Shown here piece after piece: positions 53,565 to 61,756 of a stretch of 64,000 nucleotides of DNA. The DNA is from CAYSCZ01 sp964429655 (GTDB taxonomy: Bacteria; Bacteroidota; Bacteroidia; Cytophagales; Cyclobacteriaceae), in contig CAYSCZ010000001.1 of NCBI GenBank assembly GCA_964429655.1, positions 1 to 64,000 of the forward strand, written 5' to 3'. The position numbers and the translations under genes are program-made. The notes under the pieces are model-generated. The model was not told the origin of the DNA. It worked only from the letters and a program-made list of their open reading frames with translations, and made no database searches. Numbering within the stretch: position 1 is the stretch's first letter; each line of letters starts with the position of its first letter.

Positions 53565-53990
53565 TTAAAATTCACACAAAGATAAGTACCCCTCTTGTTT
53601 TTTAAACATTAAGATTTCATCAACCTTTTCTTTATCATTATATCCAATTAGGTGAAGTAATCCGTGAATGATTACCCGGAACAGTTCGTTTTCAAATATT
53701 ATCTCATATGTTTTCGCGTTCTCATAAACCCTTTCAATACTAATAAATATATCTCCAGCTATCCTATCATCTTCATCGCTGCTGTCAAAAGTAATAACAT
53801 CGGTATAATAATCGTGACCCAGATATCTGATGTTGACATCAAGAATTTTTTGGTCAGAGCATAGTATTATATTAAGTGTGTCTAATGATTTTTTTTCTTT
53901 TTGAATTATTTTTTGAATTAATTCAGTTAGTTTTTTCTCGTTGTTTAGTGTATGTTCCATATCCTCACAGAAAATATTTATTTCTGCCAT
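53565..53990 (-). CDS. ybeY: Endoribonuclease YbeY (rRNA maturation)
   Basis: 141 residues with the metal site HGLLHLIGYND: His109 and His113 are conserved but the third ligand position (119) is Asp instead of His. I recall Bacteroidota YbeY proteins commonly having a Y(N/K)DK form here, so this is a lineage trait rather than inactivation. YHGDYYTDVITFD-like DYYTDVITFDSSDEDDRIAGDIFIS is typical. It acts in 16S rRNA 3' maturation and ribosome quality control. It overlaps the upstream ATPase gene by 1 bp. Confidence 0.93.
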   Translation of the reverse strand: MAEINIFCEDMEHTLNNEKKLTELIQKIIQKEKKSLDTLNIILCSDQKILDVNIRYLGHDYYTDVITFDSSDEDDRIAGDIFISIERVYENAKTYEIIFENELFRVIIHGLLHLIGYNDKEKVDEILMFKKQEGYLSLCEF

Positions 53991-54403
53991 TAACCAAGGT
54001 AAAATGAAAGTTCAACTTCGCTTCCATCATTCTTAAAGCATACTTCATCACTAAGGTGTTTCATTAAGAAGATGCCCCTTCCTCCAGGCTTATCGATATT
54101 TTCCGGTGCTGTAGGATCAGGAAGTTCTTTATAATTAAAACCATCTCCTTCGTCTTTTATAGAAAACTTTATCATACTGTCAATAAGGTTTAAGCTCAGA
54201 TAAACGTTCTTCTTGGCATTTTTTTTGTTACCATGATTTATTGCATTGTTGACAGATTCTGTTACAGCTATCATTATGTTACCATATATGTCATCATTTA
54301 AGCTGTACTTTTCTTTAGCATTGTCAATAAAGCTTTCAACGATCCTAATATTTTCTTCAAGAGATGGGAATTGTATTTTAATTGAGTTCATCGGTTTGAT
54401 CAC
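53990..54403 (-). CDS. RsbW-like anti-sigma-factor kinase / GHKL ATPase
   Basis: 137-residue stand-alone HATPase_c domain: N-box ITESVNNAINHGNK-type AVTESVNNAINHGNK, G1 box KDEGDGFN and G2 box KPGGRGIFLMKHLSDEV. Such proteins bind ATP and act as serine kinases on anti-anti-sigma (STAS) partners. No STAS gene is adjacent. It overlaps the 3' end of the DUF4175 gene by 26 bp; an alternative start, MNSIKIQF (54391), reduces this to 14 bp. Confidence 0.85.
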   Translation of the reverse strand: MIKPMNSIKIQFPSLEENIRIVESFIDNAKEKYSLNDDIYGNIMIAVTESVNNAINHGNKKNAKKNVYLSLNLIDSMIKFSIKDEGDGFNYKELPDPTAPENIDKPGGRGIFLMKHLSDEVCFKNDGSEVELSFYLG

Positions 54404-57400
54404 TTAACCTTAAGAAATATTTATTTACTTCCTGTTTATAAAATTGATTTAGTTTTATCGGCACTGTTTTTAGGAGTTCGATTTCCTGCTTTTTTAGTTT
54501 AATATATTCTTCAAATTCTGGAGGAATATCACGTCTTTTTTCTTTTGCAGTTTCACCCTTTCTTTTTTTATCCATTTCTTGTTCCCTCAGTGCATCTTCG
54601 GACTTTAATAATCTGGTAAGTATCTCTTTTTGACGCTCAATAGTTTCTTTTGTTATTTGTTTGTTTACTAGGTCTAGTTCAGTCTCTTCCATCTTTTCAA
54701 TAATCTCTCCTAGTTTATTTCCTGCTTTACCCTCATTTATTTGCTCTAGTTTACCTTTTTCTTTTGATAACCTTCTTCTTATTTTTTCTTGTTCTGCAGC
54801 TAATTTAGCCAGTTCTTCTGACAAGGATCGACCATTTTTCCCACTTCGCTTTAGCTCTTCGATTTTTTTATTCAGTTGTTGCTGAAGATTACTTAAGCTT
54901 GGCATTTTCATGCCTTTTTTTTGCTGACCGTCTTGTGGTTTACCCATAGCATCCGACATTTGCATCTGCATATTTTGAAGCACATCATTTAACATTAAAG
55001 CCAGATTATTCATGGATGTCATGGCAAATTGTTGCTTGCTGAGTGCCATGCCCCGCCTCCGTTCTTTTATGGCATCGCTGGCTTCATCCATGTATTTATT
55101 CATCTTATTAACCTCGCGGGTTACGAAGGACTTTAACTGGAACACCCTTTCTGCGAGCGCAAAGAGGCTATCTTCTATTATCTTGGCGTCATCCATAAGC
55201 TTAATCTGTTCTTGAGAAACATTCACAAATTGTGGATCACTTACATTTAAATTTCTGAATTTTCCCAGTACCTCTTCCTGATGAAAGGATAGTTTTAACA
55301 AATTATCTTCAATATCTCGCAGATTATTTAAGTTCTCACTCAGTGTGGCCATCTCCATATTCATCTGCATATTCTGAAGCTTCTGCTTCATCTTTTGCAT
55401 CTGCTGGCTACTTTTCTCCTGTGACTGGTTAGCTTTTTTTCTTTTGCCTTTGCTTAAATTTTCGGAGCTCTTTTTTTGTTCATTCTTGATATTGTTCATT
55501 TCTTCAGACATATCATCTGTGGGCGTCGGATTTTTAAGCTCTTTATTCATTTCTTCCAATTCTTCGAGTGATTTCTCTACACTCTCAAACTCTTTATTTA
55601 ACTTGTCCTGTTGGTCTTCTAATTCCTCCAGATTCTGATTTTTATCCAAAGTTTTTTCTGATATTTCCTTTTGTTCTTCGGCTTGCTCCTCAACATCCTT
55701 GATTACTTCGTCAAGTTTACTTTCATACTTCAGTTTCTTAAATAATTCTATTGCTCGTTCCAGTTCCTTTTCAAGGTTATCTTCGCTTTCATCTATTTTT
55801 TCAAGCATTTCTTGGACGTCACTTACATCCTTGTTTTCCTCCAGAAGTTTTTGCAGTTCTTTGTACAGCGCTCTTGTTTTTTCATCGAGCAGTTCATCCA
55901 TCAATTCTTTAAGTTGCTCTGATTTTTCTTTTATTTGCTCACTTTGATCGTTGAACCTTTCATTTTTTTTATTGAAGGAATCATTTTGTTTCTTAAGGTC
56001 TGCAATGTCCTCTTGTATCTCTTGCCTTTTTTTGATCAGGTCTTGCAATATCCGTTCGTCCTGCCATTCCAGATTTTTCTTTCCTTTTAGGCGATCTTTG
56101 ACTTTTTTTAGTTGGTTATTGATTTCTTTCGCTTTGCTTAATGATTTATTGATTTGTTGTTCAGTCTTTTCGGAATCTCTGTCTAAAGCTTTAGAAATTT
56201 CCCTTTTTGAAGGGATTTTAAAAGTGTAAATCTGGGATCTTGTGCTTTTACTTCCATTTACACCATCGTTATCCGTTACCCTAACAAAGAATTCAATGCC
56301 ACTTTGTGTTCCTGACAATATACTATCGACTTGCCAATCATAAAATAAACTCTGATTATTTTGATTCTTATTAAAAGAGATGGCTATTGAATTAAAACCT
56401 CCATCGTTATTGTCTATGGATCGATATTTTAGTTCGATGGTATTTAATCCGTAATCGTCAGATACGGATCCTCCAATAATGACAGATTCATAAAAAACGG
56501 TATCTTTAAAAACTTCTAGTTCTATATTTGGAAATTCGTCTTTGATAACATCAATGGTATATTGAATTTTATCTTTATTAGTACTTAACTCATTTTTTAA
56601 ATTGACAAGGTAAACATCGCTGGAATATACCGATTTGGTAAGTTCGAATATTCCATTTTCCAGCTTTTTTGTCTTGTATATATCTCCGGAGTTTAAAAAT
56701 TGAAAGTAAATACTATCAGTTTCGGTGGTAGATAAGTTCCAATTAACCTGTGTTCCTTCGGGCATAACAAGATTTCCTGAATTTTTAATTGTTTCGTTTT
56801 TTTTATTAGTGTATCCGGGGAATAGTAACTCCACATTGAAATCTTTGATGTTGGGCCTGTTACTGACACTTAGATCGTACGTGCTTGAGTTGAATCCTGA
56901 TGCATTAAAATAAAAAGACTTTGGTCTTTGAATTTTTAAGAAATTATGAGTGAAAATACCATCCTCATTATATCGCATCTTTATCCGTCGATCATTCACA
57001 ACGATAAAGGTTTCATTTGGAGCTGGTTCACCTTGGTATCTCAGCATAACTTTAAAATCTTCATTGTAAAATGCATTTAGGTCATCATTGATTAACTTAA
57101 ATGCAAAAGGAGCCACAGGCTTGTATTCATTTGAATAATCAATGATGCGGGTAGTACTGTTGGTAATAAATTGCGGACTAAATAATAGAATTACCAACAG
57201 TGTTATCAGAGGGATAGAAACATATTTTACATACCTCGTATTTGCTTTAAGGTTTATAGCCTCTTTAAAGTTTACATTTTTATAATTTTTTGATAATGCG
57301 TTAATGCTGGCCCTGGCTAGTTCATTATTTTTACTTTTTTCATATAACTGTATGATATTCAGAAGCTTATCCTTAATATAAGGAAAATTTTCACCAACCT

Positions 57401-57680
57401 TCCTTGCTGCCTCTTCATCGGTAAGGATATTATTTGAATTCATTAGTTTCCAGAAAGGAATAATGATATAATAGATAAATAAACCTATGAAAGATAGTGT
57501 GAGGGAGTAAAAAAGTATGCTCCTTATAACACTATTAAAATGGAATAAATATTCTAAAGCATTGATAAAGAGGTAAATACCTAGTACTGAAAGAAAAAAA
57601 ATTAAAAGGCTTTTTATTAGTAGGTTTAAAAAATATTTCTTTTTGAACTGCTTCAGCTTATCAAGCAACGGGCTCTCCAT
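54378..57680 (-). CDS. DUF4175 family membrane protein with long coiled coil
   Basis: 1100 residues. Two N-terminal helices (about 18-43, 51-75) and a third near 150-168 anchor it. A beta-rich periplasmic segment (about 180-480) precedes a very long Glu/Lys/Gln-rich coiled coil (about 490-740). Met-rich helices follow (MQKMKQKLQNMQMNMEMATL), and the C-terminus is basic and helical. DUF4175 occurs in alphaproteobacteria and Bacteroidota without firm function. It heads the leftward operon leading through ybeY and mnmG toward the candidate origin. The size suggests an envelope or cytoskeletal role, which is inference. Confidence 0.82.
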   Translation of the reverse strand: MESPLLDKLKQFKKKYFLNLLIKSLLIFFLSVLGIYLFINALEYLFHFNSVIRSILFYSLTLSFIGLFIYYIIIPFWKLMNSNNILTDEEAARKVGENFPYIKDKLLNIIQLYEKSKNNELARASINALSKNYKNVNFKEAINLKANTRYVKYVSIPLITLLVILLFSPQFITNSTTRIIDYSNEYKPVAPFAFKLINDDLNAFYNEDFKVMLRYQGEPAPNETFIVVNDRRIKMRYNEDGIFTHNFLKIQRPKSFYFNASGFNSSTYDLSVSNRPNIKDFNVELLFPGYTNKKNETIKNSGNLVMPEGTQVNWNLSTTETDSIYFQFLNSGDIYKTKKLENGIFELTKSVYSSDVYLVNLKNELSTNKDKIQYTIDVIKDEFPNIELEVFKDTVFYESVIIGGSVSDDYGLNTIELKYRSIDNNDGGFNSIAISFNKNQNNQSLFYDWQVDSILSGTQSGIEFFVRVTDNDGVNGSKSTRSQIYTFKIPSKREISKALDRDSEKTEQQINKSLSKAKEINNQLKKVKDRLKGKKNLEWQDERILQDLIKKRQEIQEDIADLKKQNDSFNKKNERFNDQSEQIKEKSEQLKELMDELLDEKTRALYKELQKLLEENKDVSDVQEMLEKIDESEDNLEKELERAIELFKKLKYESKLDEVIKDVEEQAEEQKEISEKTLDKNQNLEELEDQQDKLNKEFESVEKSLEELEEMNKELKNPTPTDDMSEEMNNIKNEQKKSSENLSKGKRKKANQSQEKSSQQMQKMKQKLQNMQMNMEMATLSENLNNLRDIEDNLLKLSFHQEEVLGKFRNLNVSDPQFVNVSQEQIKLMDDAKIIEDSLFALAERVFQLKSFVTREVNKMNKYMDEASDAIKERRRGMALSKQQFAMTSMNNLALMLNDVLQNMQMQMSDAMGKPQDGQQKKGMKMPSLSNLQQQLNKKIEELKRSGKNGRSLSEELAKLAAEQEKIRRRLSKEKGKLEQINEGKAGNKLGEIIEKMEETELDLVNKQITKETIERQKEILTRLLKSEDALREQEMDKKRKGETAKEKRRDIPPEFEEYIKLKKQEIELLKTVPIKLNQFYKQEVNKYFLRLSDQTDELN

Positions 57681-57864
57681 ACATCAATTTTTAATTGTTC
57701 ATAGTTTTAATACGGCAAAGATTAAAATAAAGGCAAAATTTAATATTCTAATCATTCAATAGTTAAAAATTAAGGTTAATTATATTCGATTGTCAGATTG
57801 GCAGTTTGCCTACTTTAGTTACAAAATTTGAAATCATAAAACGACTTTAATTGTTAAAGAAAAT

Positions 57865-58641
57865 ATGGATTTTGAAAGACAAGTTATAGAAGAAAGTAAA
57901 AATCAACCAGTTTTAGTCGACTTTTGGGCCGATTGGTGTGGTCCGTGCAAATATTTAACCCCAATACTGGAAGAACTGGAAAAAGAAAATGCTGGCAAGT
58001 GGAAACTAGTTAAGATTAATGTCGACAACAACCAGGAGATAAGTGCAAATTATGATATACGAGGCATTCCTGATGTTAAACTATTTATTGATGGTGAGGT
58101 CAGGTCTAATTTCACAGGTGCCTTACCTAAAGTCCAAATAGAAAAGTGGCTTGCTAAGAATATTCCTGATCCACGTACTGCGGATCTTGAATCTATTTTA
58201 GAGGAAGTTAAATCCACTAATCATGGTGATTTGACGGCATTGAAAGCATTTGTAAATAAAAATTCAGACTTGAATGAGGGGAAAGTTTCTTTGGCAAAAG
58301 AACTTGTTTTTGGAAATCCTTCAGAGGCTAAAAAATTAATAAAGGATATTAAACCAAATGATGACCTATTCGATGAGGCCACCTATATTCTGAGCATTGG
58401 TAATCTTCTTGAATATCAGGCAAATGGAGCCATAGACATGGATTTACAAGTAATTCAACGACTTGTCAACAATAAAGATTTTGAACCGGCTTTAGAGAAA
58501 CTGATCGGTCAGGTAATGATTAATAAAGATAAATACGAAGGTACCTTCAGGACCGGAGCCATTGCTATTTTTAATTTTTTAGGACCTGATAATCCCATCA
58601 CAAAAAAATATAGGAAGAGATTTGATATGGCCTTGTATTAA
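57865..58641 (+). CDS. Thioredoxin-TPR chaperone (CnoX/YbbN-like)
   Basis: 258 residues: thioredoxin domain with WADWCGPC (Cys25, Cys28) and cis-Pro in RGIPDVKLF, followed by a TPR-like helical domain (about 115-258). This is the YbbN/CnoX layout. E. coli CnoX lacks the full CxxC, whereas here the redox pair is intact, so both reductase and holdase roles are possible. Cytosolic, no signal. It converges on the metallo-hydrolase gene, which starts 1 bp after it ends. Confidence 0.88.
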   Translation: MDFERQVIEESKNQPVLVDFWADWCGPCKYLTPILEELEKENAGKWKLVKINVDNNQEISANYDIRGIPDVKLFIDGEVRSNFTGALPKVQIEKWLAKNIPDPRTADLESILEEVKSTNHGDLTALKAFVNKNSDLNEGKVSLAKELVFGNPSEAKKLIKDIKPNDDLFDEATYILSIGNLLEYQANGAIDMDLQVIQRLVNNKDFEPALEKLIGQVMINKDKYEGTFRTGAIAIFNFLGPDNPITKKYRKRFDMALY

Positions 58642-59526
58642 TTACCCGGCTTTCTTTTTCCAGTATCTAATGAGTCCTGCTACACTCATCCATGATGGAT
58701 TAGCTGCTTCATATTGTTTTAATCCATAGTCATTAACTCCCTTGGATCTTAATTGCCCGGCGGTGTATTCCTTAAATTGTCTTACAATCTCTTCTTTTTC
58801 TTCTCCGGCTTCCCATTTGTCTTTTATCCAATATGCCCAGTCATTCAATATTTCTTTTAGTTCATTAAGGTGTTCACCAATATTTTCGATCAGGCCAAAA
58901 TGCGTCAGATATAATTTTTTTGGTTTGAGGCTTAGTATTTTACTTATCGAATCATTCCAATCTTCAAGATTTATATCCGGAGGAGGGCAAGGAGGCACAA
59001 CCGGACCATCCCCAATCTTTACCCCCGCAACATCCCCGGTGAAAATTATATCATTGATTTTCCAGGCAATATGGTGTTTTGCATGACCGGGTGTATGCAA
59101 GGCTAATACTTCTAAATTGCCAAGCTTGAATATGTCTCGGTCTTTAACTTCTGTAATCAGGCTTGAGTCAATAGGATTCATATCACTCCAAAGCCTATCC
59201 AAATCATCTTTATAAATCCTTTTGGCTGATTCAATTAATTTTGATGGATCAATTAAGTGACCGGCGCCGAAGGGATGGACATAAATATTAGACTGGTTTT
59301 GTGCAAATGCCCATGATGCTCCCGCATGATCAAGGTGGATGTGTGTGAGGAAAACATTTTTGATATCGCTCATTTCAAGACCATGCCTGGATAGCTCATT
59401 TTTAATACTACTGATTGTGGAGTAAGGGCCTGTTTCAATAATGACTGGCCCTTCACTAGTATTTACAAGAAAGCAGGCAATTGCTTTTTCAAGTCCAAGA
59501 AATTTTAAATCTAAAATATGTACCAT
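58642..59526 (-). CDS. MBL-fold metallo-hydrolase
   Basis: 294 residues from ATG 59526 (MVHILDLKFLGLEKAIACFL). A longer frame from 59637 would run into the divergent thioesterase gene and adds unrelated residues. Zinc ligands: THIHLDHAG (HxHxDH), LHTPGHAKHH, the bridging Asp in FTGDVAG, and THFGL. The fold hydrolyses esters, thioesters or glutathione conjugates; the C-terminal ~60 residues (KEEIVRQFKEYTAGQLR...) are helical. Divergent from the hotdog thioesterase across 27 bp, which suggests related acyl-thioester chemistry. Confidence 0.87.
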   Translation of the reverse strand: MVHILDLKFLGLEKAIACFLVNTSEGPVIIETGPYSTISSIKNELSRHGLEMSDIKNVFLTHIHLDHAGASWAFAQNQSNIYVHPFGAGHLIDPSKLIESAKRIYKDDLDRLWSDMNPIDSSLITEVKDRDIFKLGNLEVLALHTPGHAKHHIAWKINDIIFTGDVAGVKIGDGPVVPPCPPPDINLEDWNDSISKILSLKPKKLYLTHFGLIENIGEHLNELKEILNDWAYWIKDKWEAGEEKEEIVRQFKEYTAGQLRSKGVNDYGLKQYEAANPSWMSVAGLIRYWKKKAG

Positions 59527-59553
59527 TTTTGTGTCGTAGTTTAAATCCAAAAT

Positions 59554-60039
59554 ATGGAGAAAAGTGAATTTTTCCAAGACTATATGCCTGAAAACGTATG
59601 TTTTGGCTGTGGTATTCATAATCCCGAAGGATTGCAAATTAAAAGTTATTGGGAAGATAATGATTCAGTTTGTAAATGGATGTCTGAGGAGAGGTATCAT
59701 GGCTGGGCAAATGTTATTAATGGAGGCATATTAGCAACACTTATCGATTGCCATTGTATGGGAACCGCAATGGCAGACGCTTATAAGAGAGAGAGCAGGT
59801 CGCTTGCGTCTTATCCTATCTATCGTTATGCAACCGGAACCTTAAACATCAAATACCTTAAACCAACACCAAATGACAAGATCATAGAATTAAGAGCAAA
59901 AGTAATTGAAGTAAAAGGTCGTAAAACGGTCATTAATTGCAATGTTCTGGTAGAAAATGTTACTACAGCTGAAGCCCGGGTCGTGGCTATTCGTGTATAT
60001 GATAGTAGTCAAGACAGTGGCGATAATCCTTTTAAATGA
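59554..60039 (+). CDS. PaaI-type hotdog thioesterase
   Basis: 161 residues with the hotdog pattern: CFGCGIHNPEGLQI near the start, HGWANVINGGILATLIDCHCMGTA (the active-site helix with the VxGGxxxxxxD arrangement), and TLNIKYLKPTP. It likely cleaves acyl-CoA thioesters in the cytosol. It is read with the small hypothetical gene 12 bp downstream and is divergent from the MBL hydrolase. Confidence 0.85.
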   Translation: MEKSEFFQDYMPENVCFGCGIHNPEGLQIKSYWEDNDSVCKWMSEERYHGWANVINGGILATLIDCHCMGTAMADAYKRESRSLASYPIYRYATGTLNIKYLKPTPNDKIIELRAKVIEVKGRKTVINCNVLVENVTTAEARVVAIRVYDSSQDSGDNPFK

Positions 60040-60051
60040 AATTATAATGAT

Positions 60052-60300
60052 ATGATACTATTTTATAAGAACTATGACTATACTGGAAATTATATTGAGA
60101 CTTTTTTGAATCAAGAATCAATTGCCCACAAAACATTAGAAACTGCCCAAAAATCTTATATTCAGGAAAATGGAAAAAATATCAAAGGTTATGACAACCT
60201 TAAAAAGTTTTTTAACCATCTAAAGAGGGACCTTGATTTTCAGCGATCAATATCAGGAGACGCTTGTTATATAGATCCTGATACCGGAACGATGTGTTAA
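60052..60300 (+). CDS. Small hypothetical protein, 82 residues
   Basis: Starts MILFYKNYDYTGNYIETFL, reminiscent of a glutaredoxin/ArsC beta-alpha start but without a CxxC. It ends SGDACYIDPDTGTMC with two Cys near the C-terminus that could bind metal or form a disulfide. I know no family. It follows the thioesterase gene and overlaps gltD by 4 bp at the convergent end. Confidence 0.55.
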   Translation: MILFYKNYDYTGNYIETFLNQESIAHKTLETAQKSYIQENGKNIKGYDNLKKFFNHLKRDLDFQRSISGDACYIDPDTGTMC

Positions 60301-61754
60301 ACCATATCCAGTTCCAGCATCGATTTGGATTTTGACAGCAACGGTGATGGTGATGCCTCCATCAGATATTCATCCATTGCCTTGGCGGCCTCCCGTCCTT
60401 CAGATATAGCCCAAACGACCAATGACTGTCCCCTTCTCATATCCCCGGCTGTAAAAATTGATGGAATATTCGTTTGATAATTATCTGCTTTTACATTTCC
60501 ACGTTCATCCAGTTCAATTCCCAACTTCTCAATCATCCCCTTTTTTTGCGGATGAACAAAACCTGCTGCAATTAATGCCATCTCACAGGGTATTATAACC
60601 TCGCTTCCTTCTATTTCTTTAAAGGTCTTTCCCGTCCACTCTATTTTTATAATTTTTAAACCAGTTAGTTCTCCTTTATCATTCCCAATGAATGCCTTAG
60701 TCAAAACGGACCAATCTCTTTCACACCCTTCCTGATGGCTGGAAGAGGTTCGTAGTGTCATTGGCCATTCAGGCCAGGGATTATTTGAGGATCTGTCTTT
60801 TGGAGGCCGCGGCATTATTTCGATTTGGGTTATGCTTTTCGCTTTATGTCTGTTGGATGTTCCCACACAATCTGAGCCGGTATCCCCTCCGCCTATAACC
60901 ACAACATTTTTTCCAGTAGCCATAATTTGATCACGGATTGTGTCTCCGGCAACAACTTTATTTTGTTGAGTAAGAAAATCCATGGCGAAATACACCCCAT
61001 CAAGCTCGTTCCCAGCAATAGGAATGCGTCTTGGTATAGTACTTCCTCCAGTTAAAAGGATTGCATCATATTCACTTTTTAAATCATCAACTGATACGTT
61101 CTCTCCTATGTTGGCCTTTGTTTGAAATGTAACGCCTTCTTTTTCCATTATTTCTAATCGACGATCGATTGTCCATTTTTCTAGTTTGAAATCAGGAATA
61201 CCATATCTTAGAAGACCTCCTAAACGATCATCTCTTTCAAAAACAGTAACCCAATAGCCTGCTGTGTTTAATTGCATGGCGGCAGCCAAACCGGCCGGCC
61301 CTGAACCTACAACCGCCACTTTTTTACCGGTGCGTACTTCTGGAGGATTTGGTTTCACATAACCATTCTTAAAGGCAGTCTCAATGATGGTTTTTTCAAT
61401 GTGTTCAATTGTTACAGGTGGTTTGTTTATTCCCAAAACACATGAAGATTCACAGGGGGCAGGACAAATTCTACCGGTAAACTCAGGAAAGTTATTGGTT
61501 GAGTTAAGAATGTTATATGCTTCTTCCCAGTCACCTCTGTAAACTGCGTCATTAAAATCAGGAATAATATTACCCAGTGGGCATCCACTATGGCAAAAAG
61601 GAACACCACAATCCATGCATCTTGCCCCTTGTTCTTGTGTTTTTTCTACAGAAAAGGGTTCATAAAATTCTTTATAGTCATTAATCCTTTCAGATGGATC
61701 TTTGTAAGATGGTTCTGAACGATTAATCTCTAAAAAACCTGTTTTACTTCCCAT
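60297..61754 (-). CDS. gltD: Glutamate synthase (NADPH), small subunit
   Basis: 485 residues. The N-terminal Fe-S region is CMDCGVPFCHSGCPLGN, with more Cys at CPAPCESSC. FAD motif VAVVGSGPAGLAAAM, NADPH motif VVVIGGGDTGSDCVG, and the C-terminal FTAGDMRRGQSLVVWAI. It passes electrons from NADPH to GltB, which makes glutamate from glutamine and 2-oxoglutarate. It starts 2 bp after gltB ends; one operon gltB-gltD. Confidence 0.97.
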   Translation of the reverse strand: MGSKTGFLEINRSEPSYKDPSERINDYKEFYEPFSVEKTQEQGARCMDCGVPFCHSGCPLGNIIPDFNDAVYRGDWEEAYNILNSTNNFPEFTGRICPAPCESSCVLGINKPPVTIEHIEKTIIETAFKNGYVKPNPPEVRTGKKVAVVGSGPAGLAAAMQLNTAGYWVTVFERDDRLGGLLRYGIPDFKLEKWTIDRRLEIMEKEGVTFQTKANIGENVSVDDLKSEYDAILLTGGSTIPRRIPIAGNELDGVYFAMDFLTQQNKVVAGDTIRDQIMATGKNVVVIGGGDTGSDCVGTSNRHKAKSITQIEIMPRPPKDRSSNNPWPEWPMTLRTSSSHQEGCERDWSVLTKAFIGNDKGELTGLKIIKIEWTGKTFKEIEGSEVIIPCEMALIAAGFVHPQKKGMIEKLGIELDERGNVKADNYQTNIPSIFTAGDMRRGQSLVVWAISEGREAAKAMDEYLMEASPSPLLSKSKSMLELDMV

Positions 61755-61756
61755 AA

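Noticed and set aside
55444..56229. Ser/Phe-rich plus-strand ORFs opposite the DUF4175 gene
   Set aside because: They are antisense images of the Glu/Lys-rich coiled coil and have low-complexity translations.
54378..57680. Eukaryote-like or phage tape-measure protein
   Set aside because: The N-terminal membrane helices and beta-rich region fit DUF4175; there are no phage genes around it.
59527..59637. Longer N-terminus for the MBL hydrolase
   Set aside because: The extra 37 residues are unlike the family and overlap the start of the divergent thioesterase gene.
60052..60300. Glutaredoxin or ArsC
   Set aside because: Only the first strand and helix look similar; the CxxC or catalytic Cys of those families is absent.
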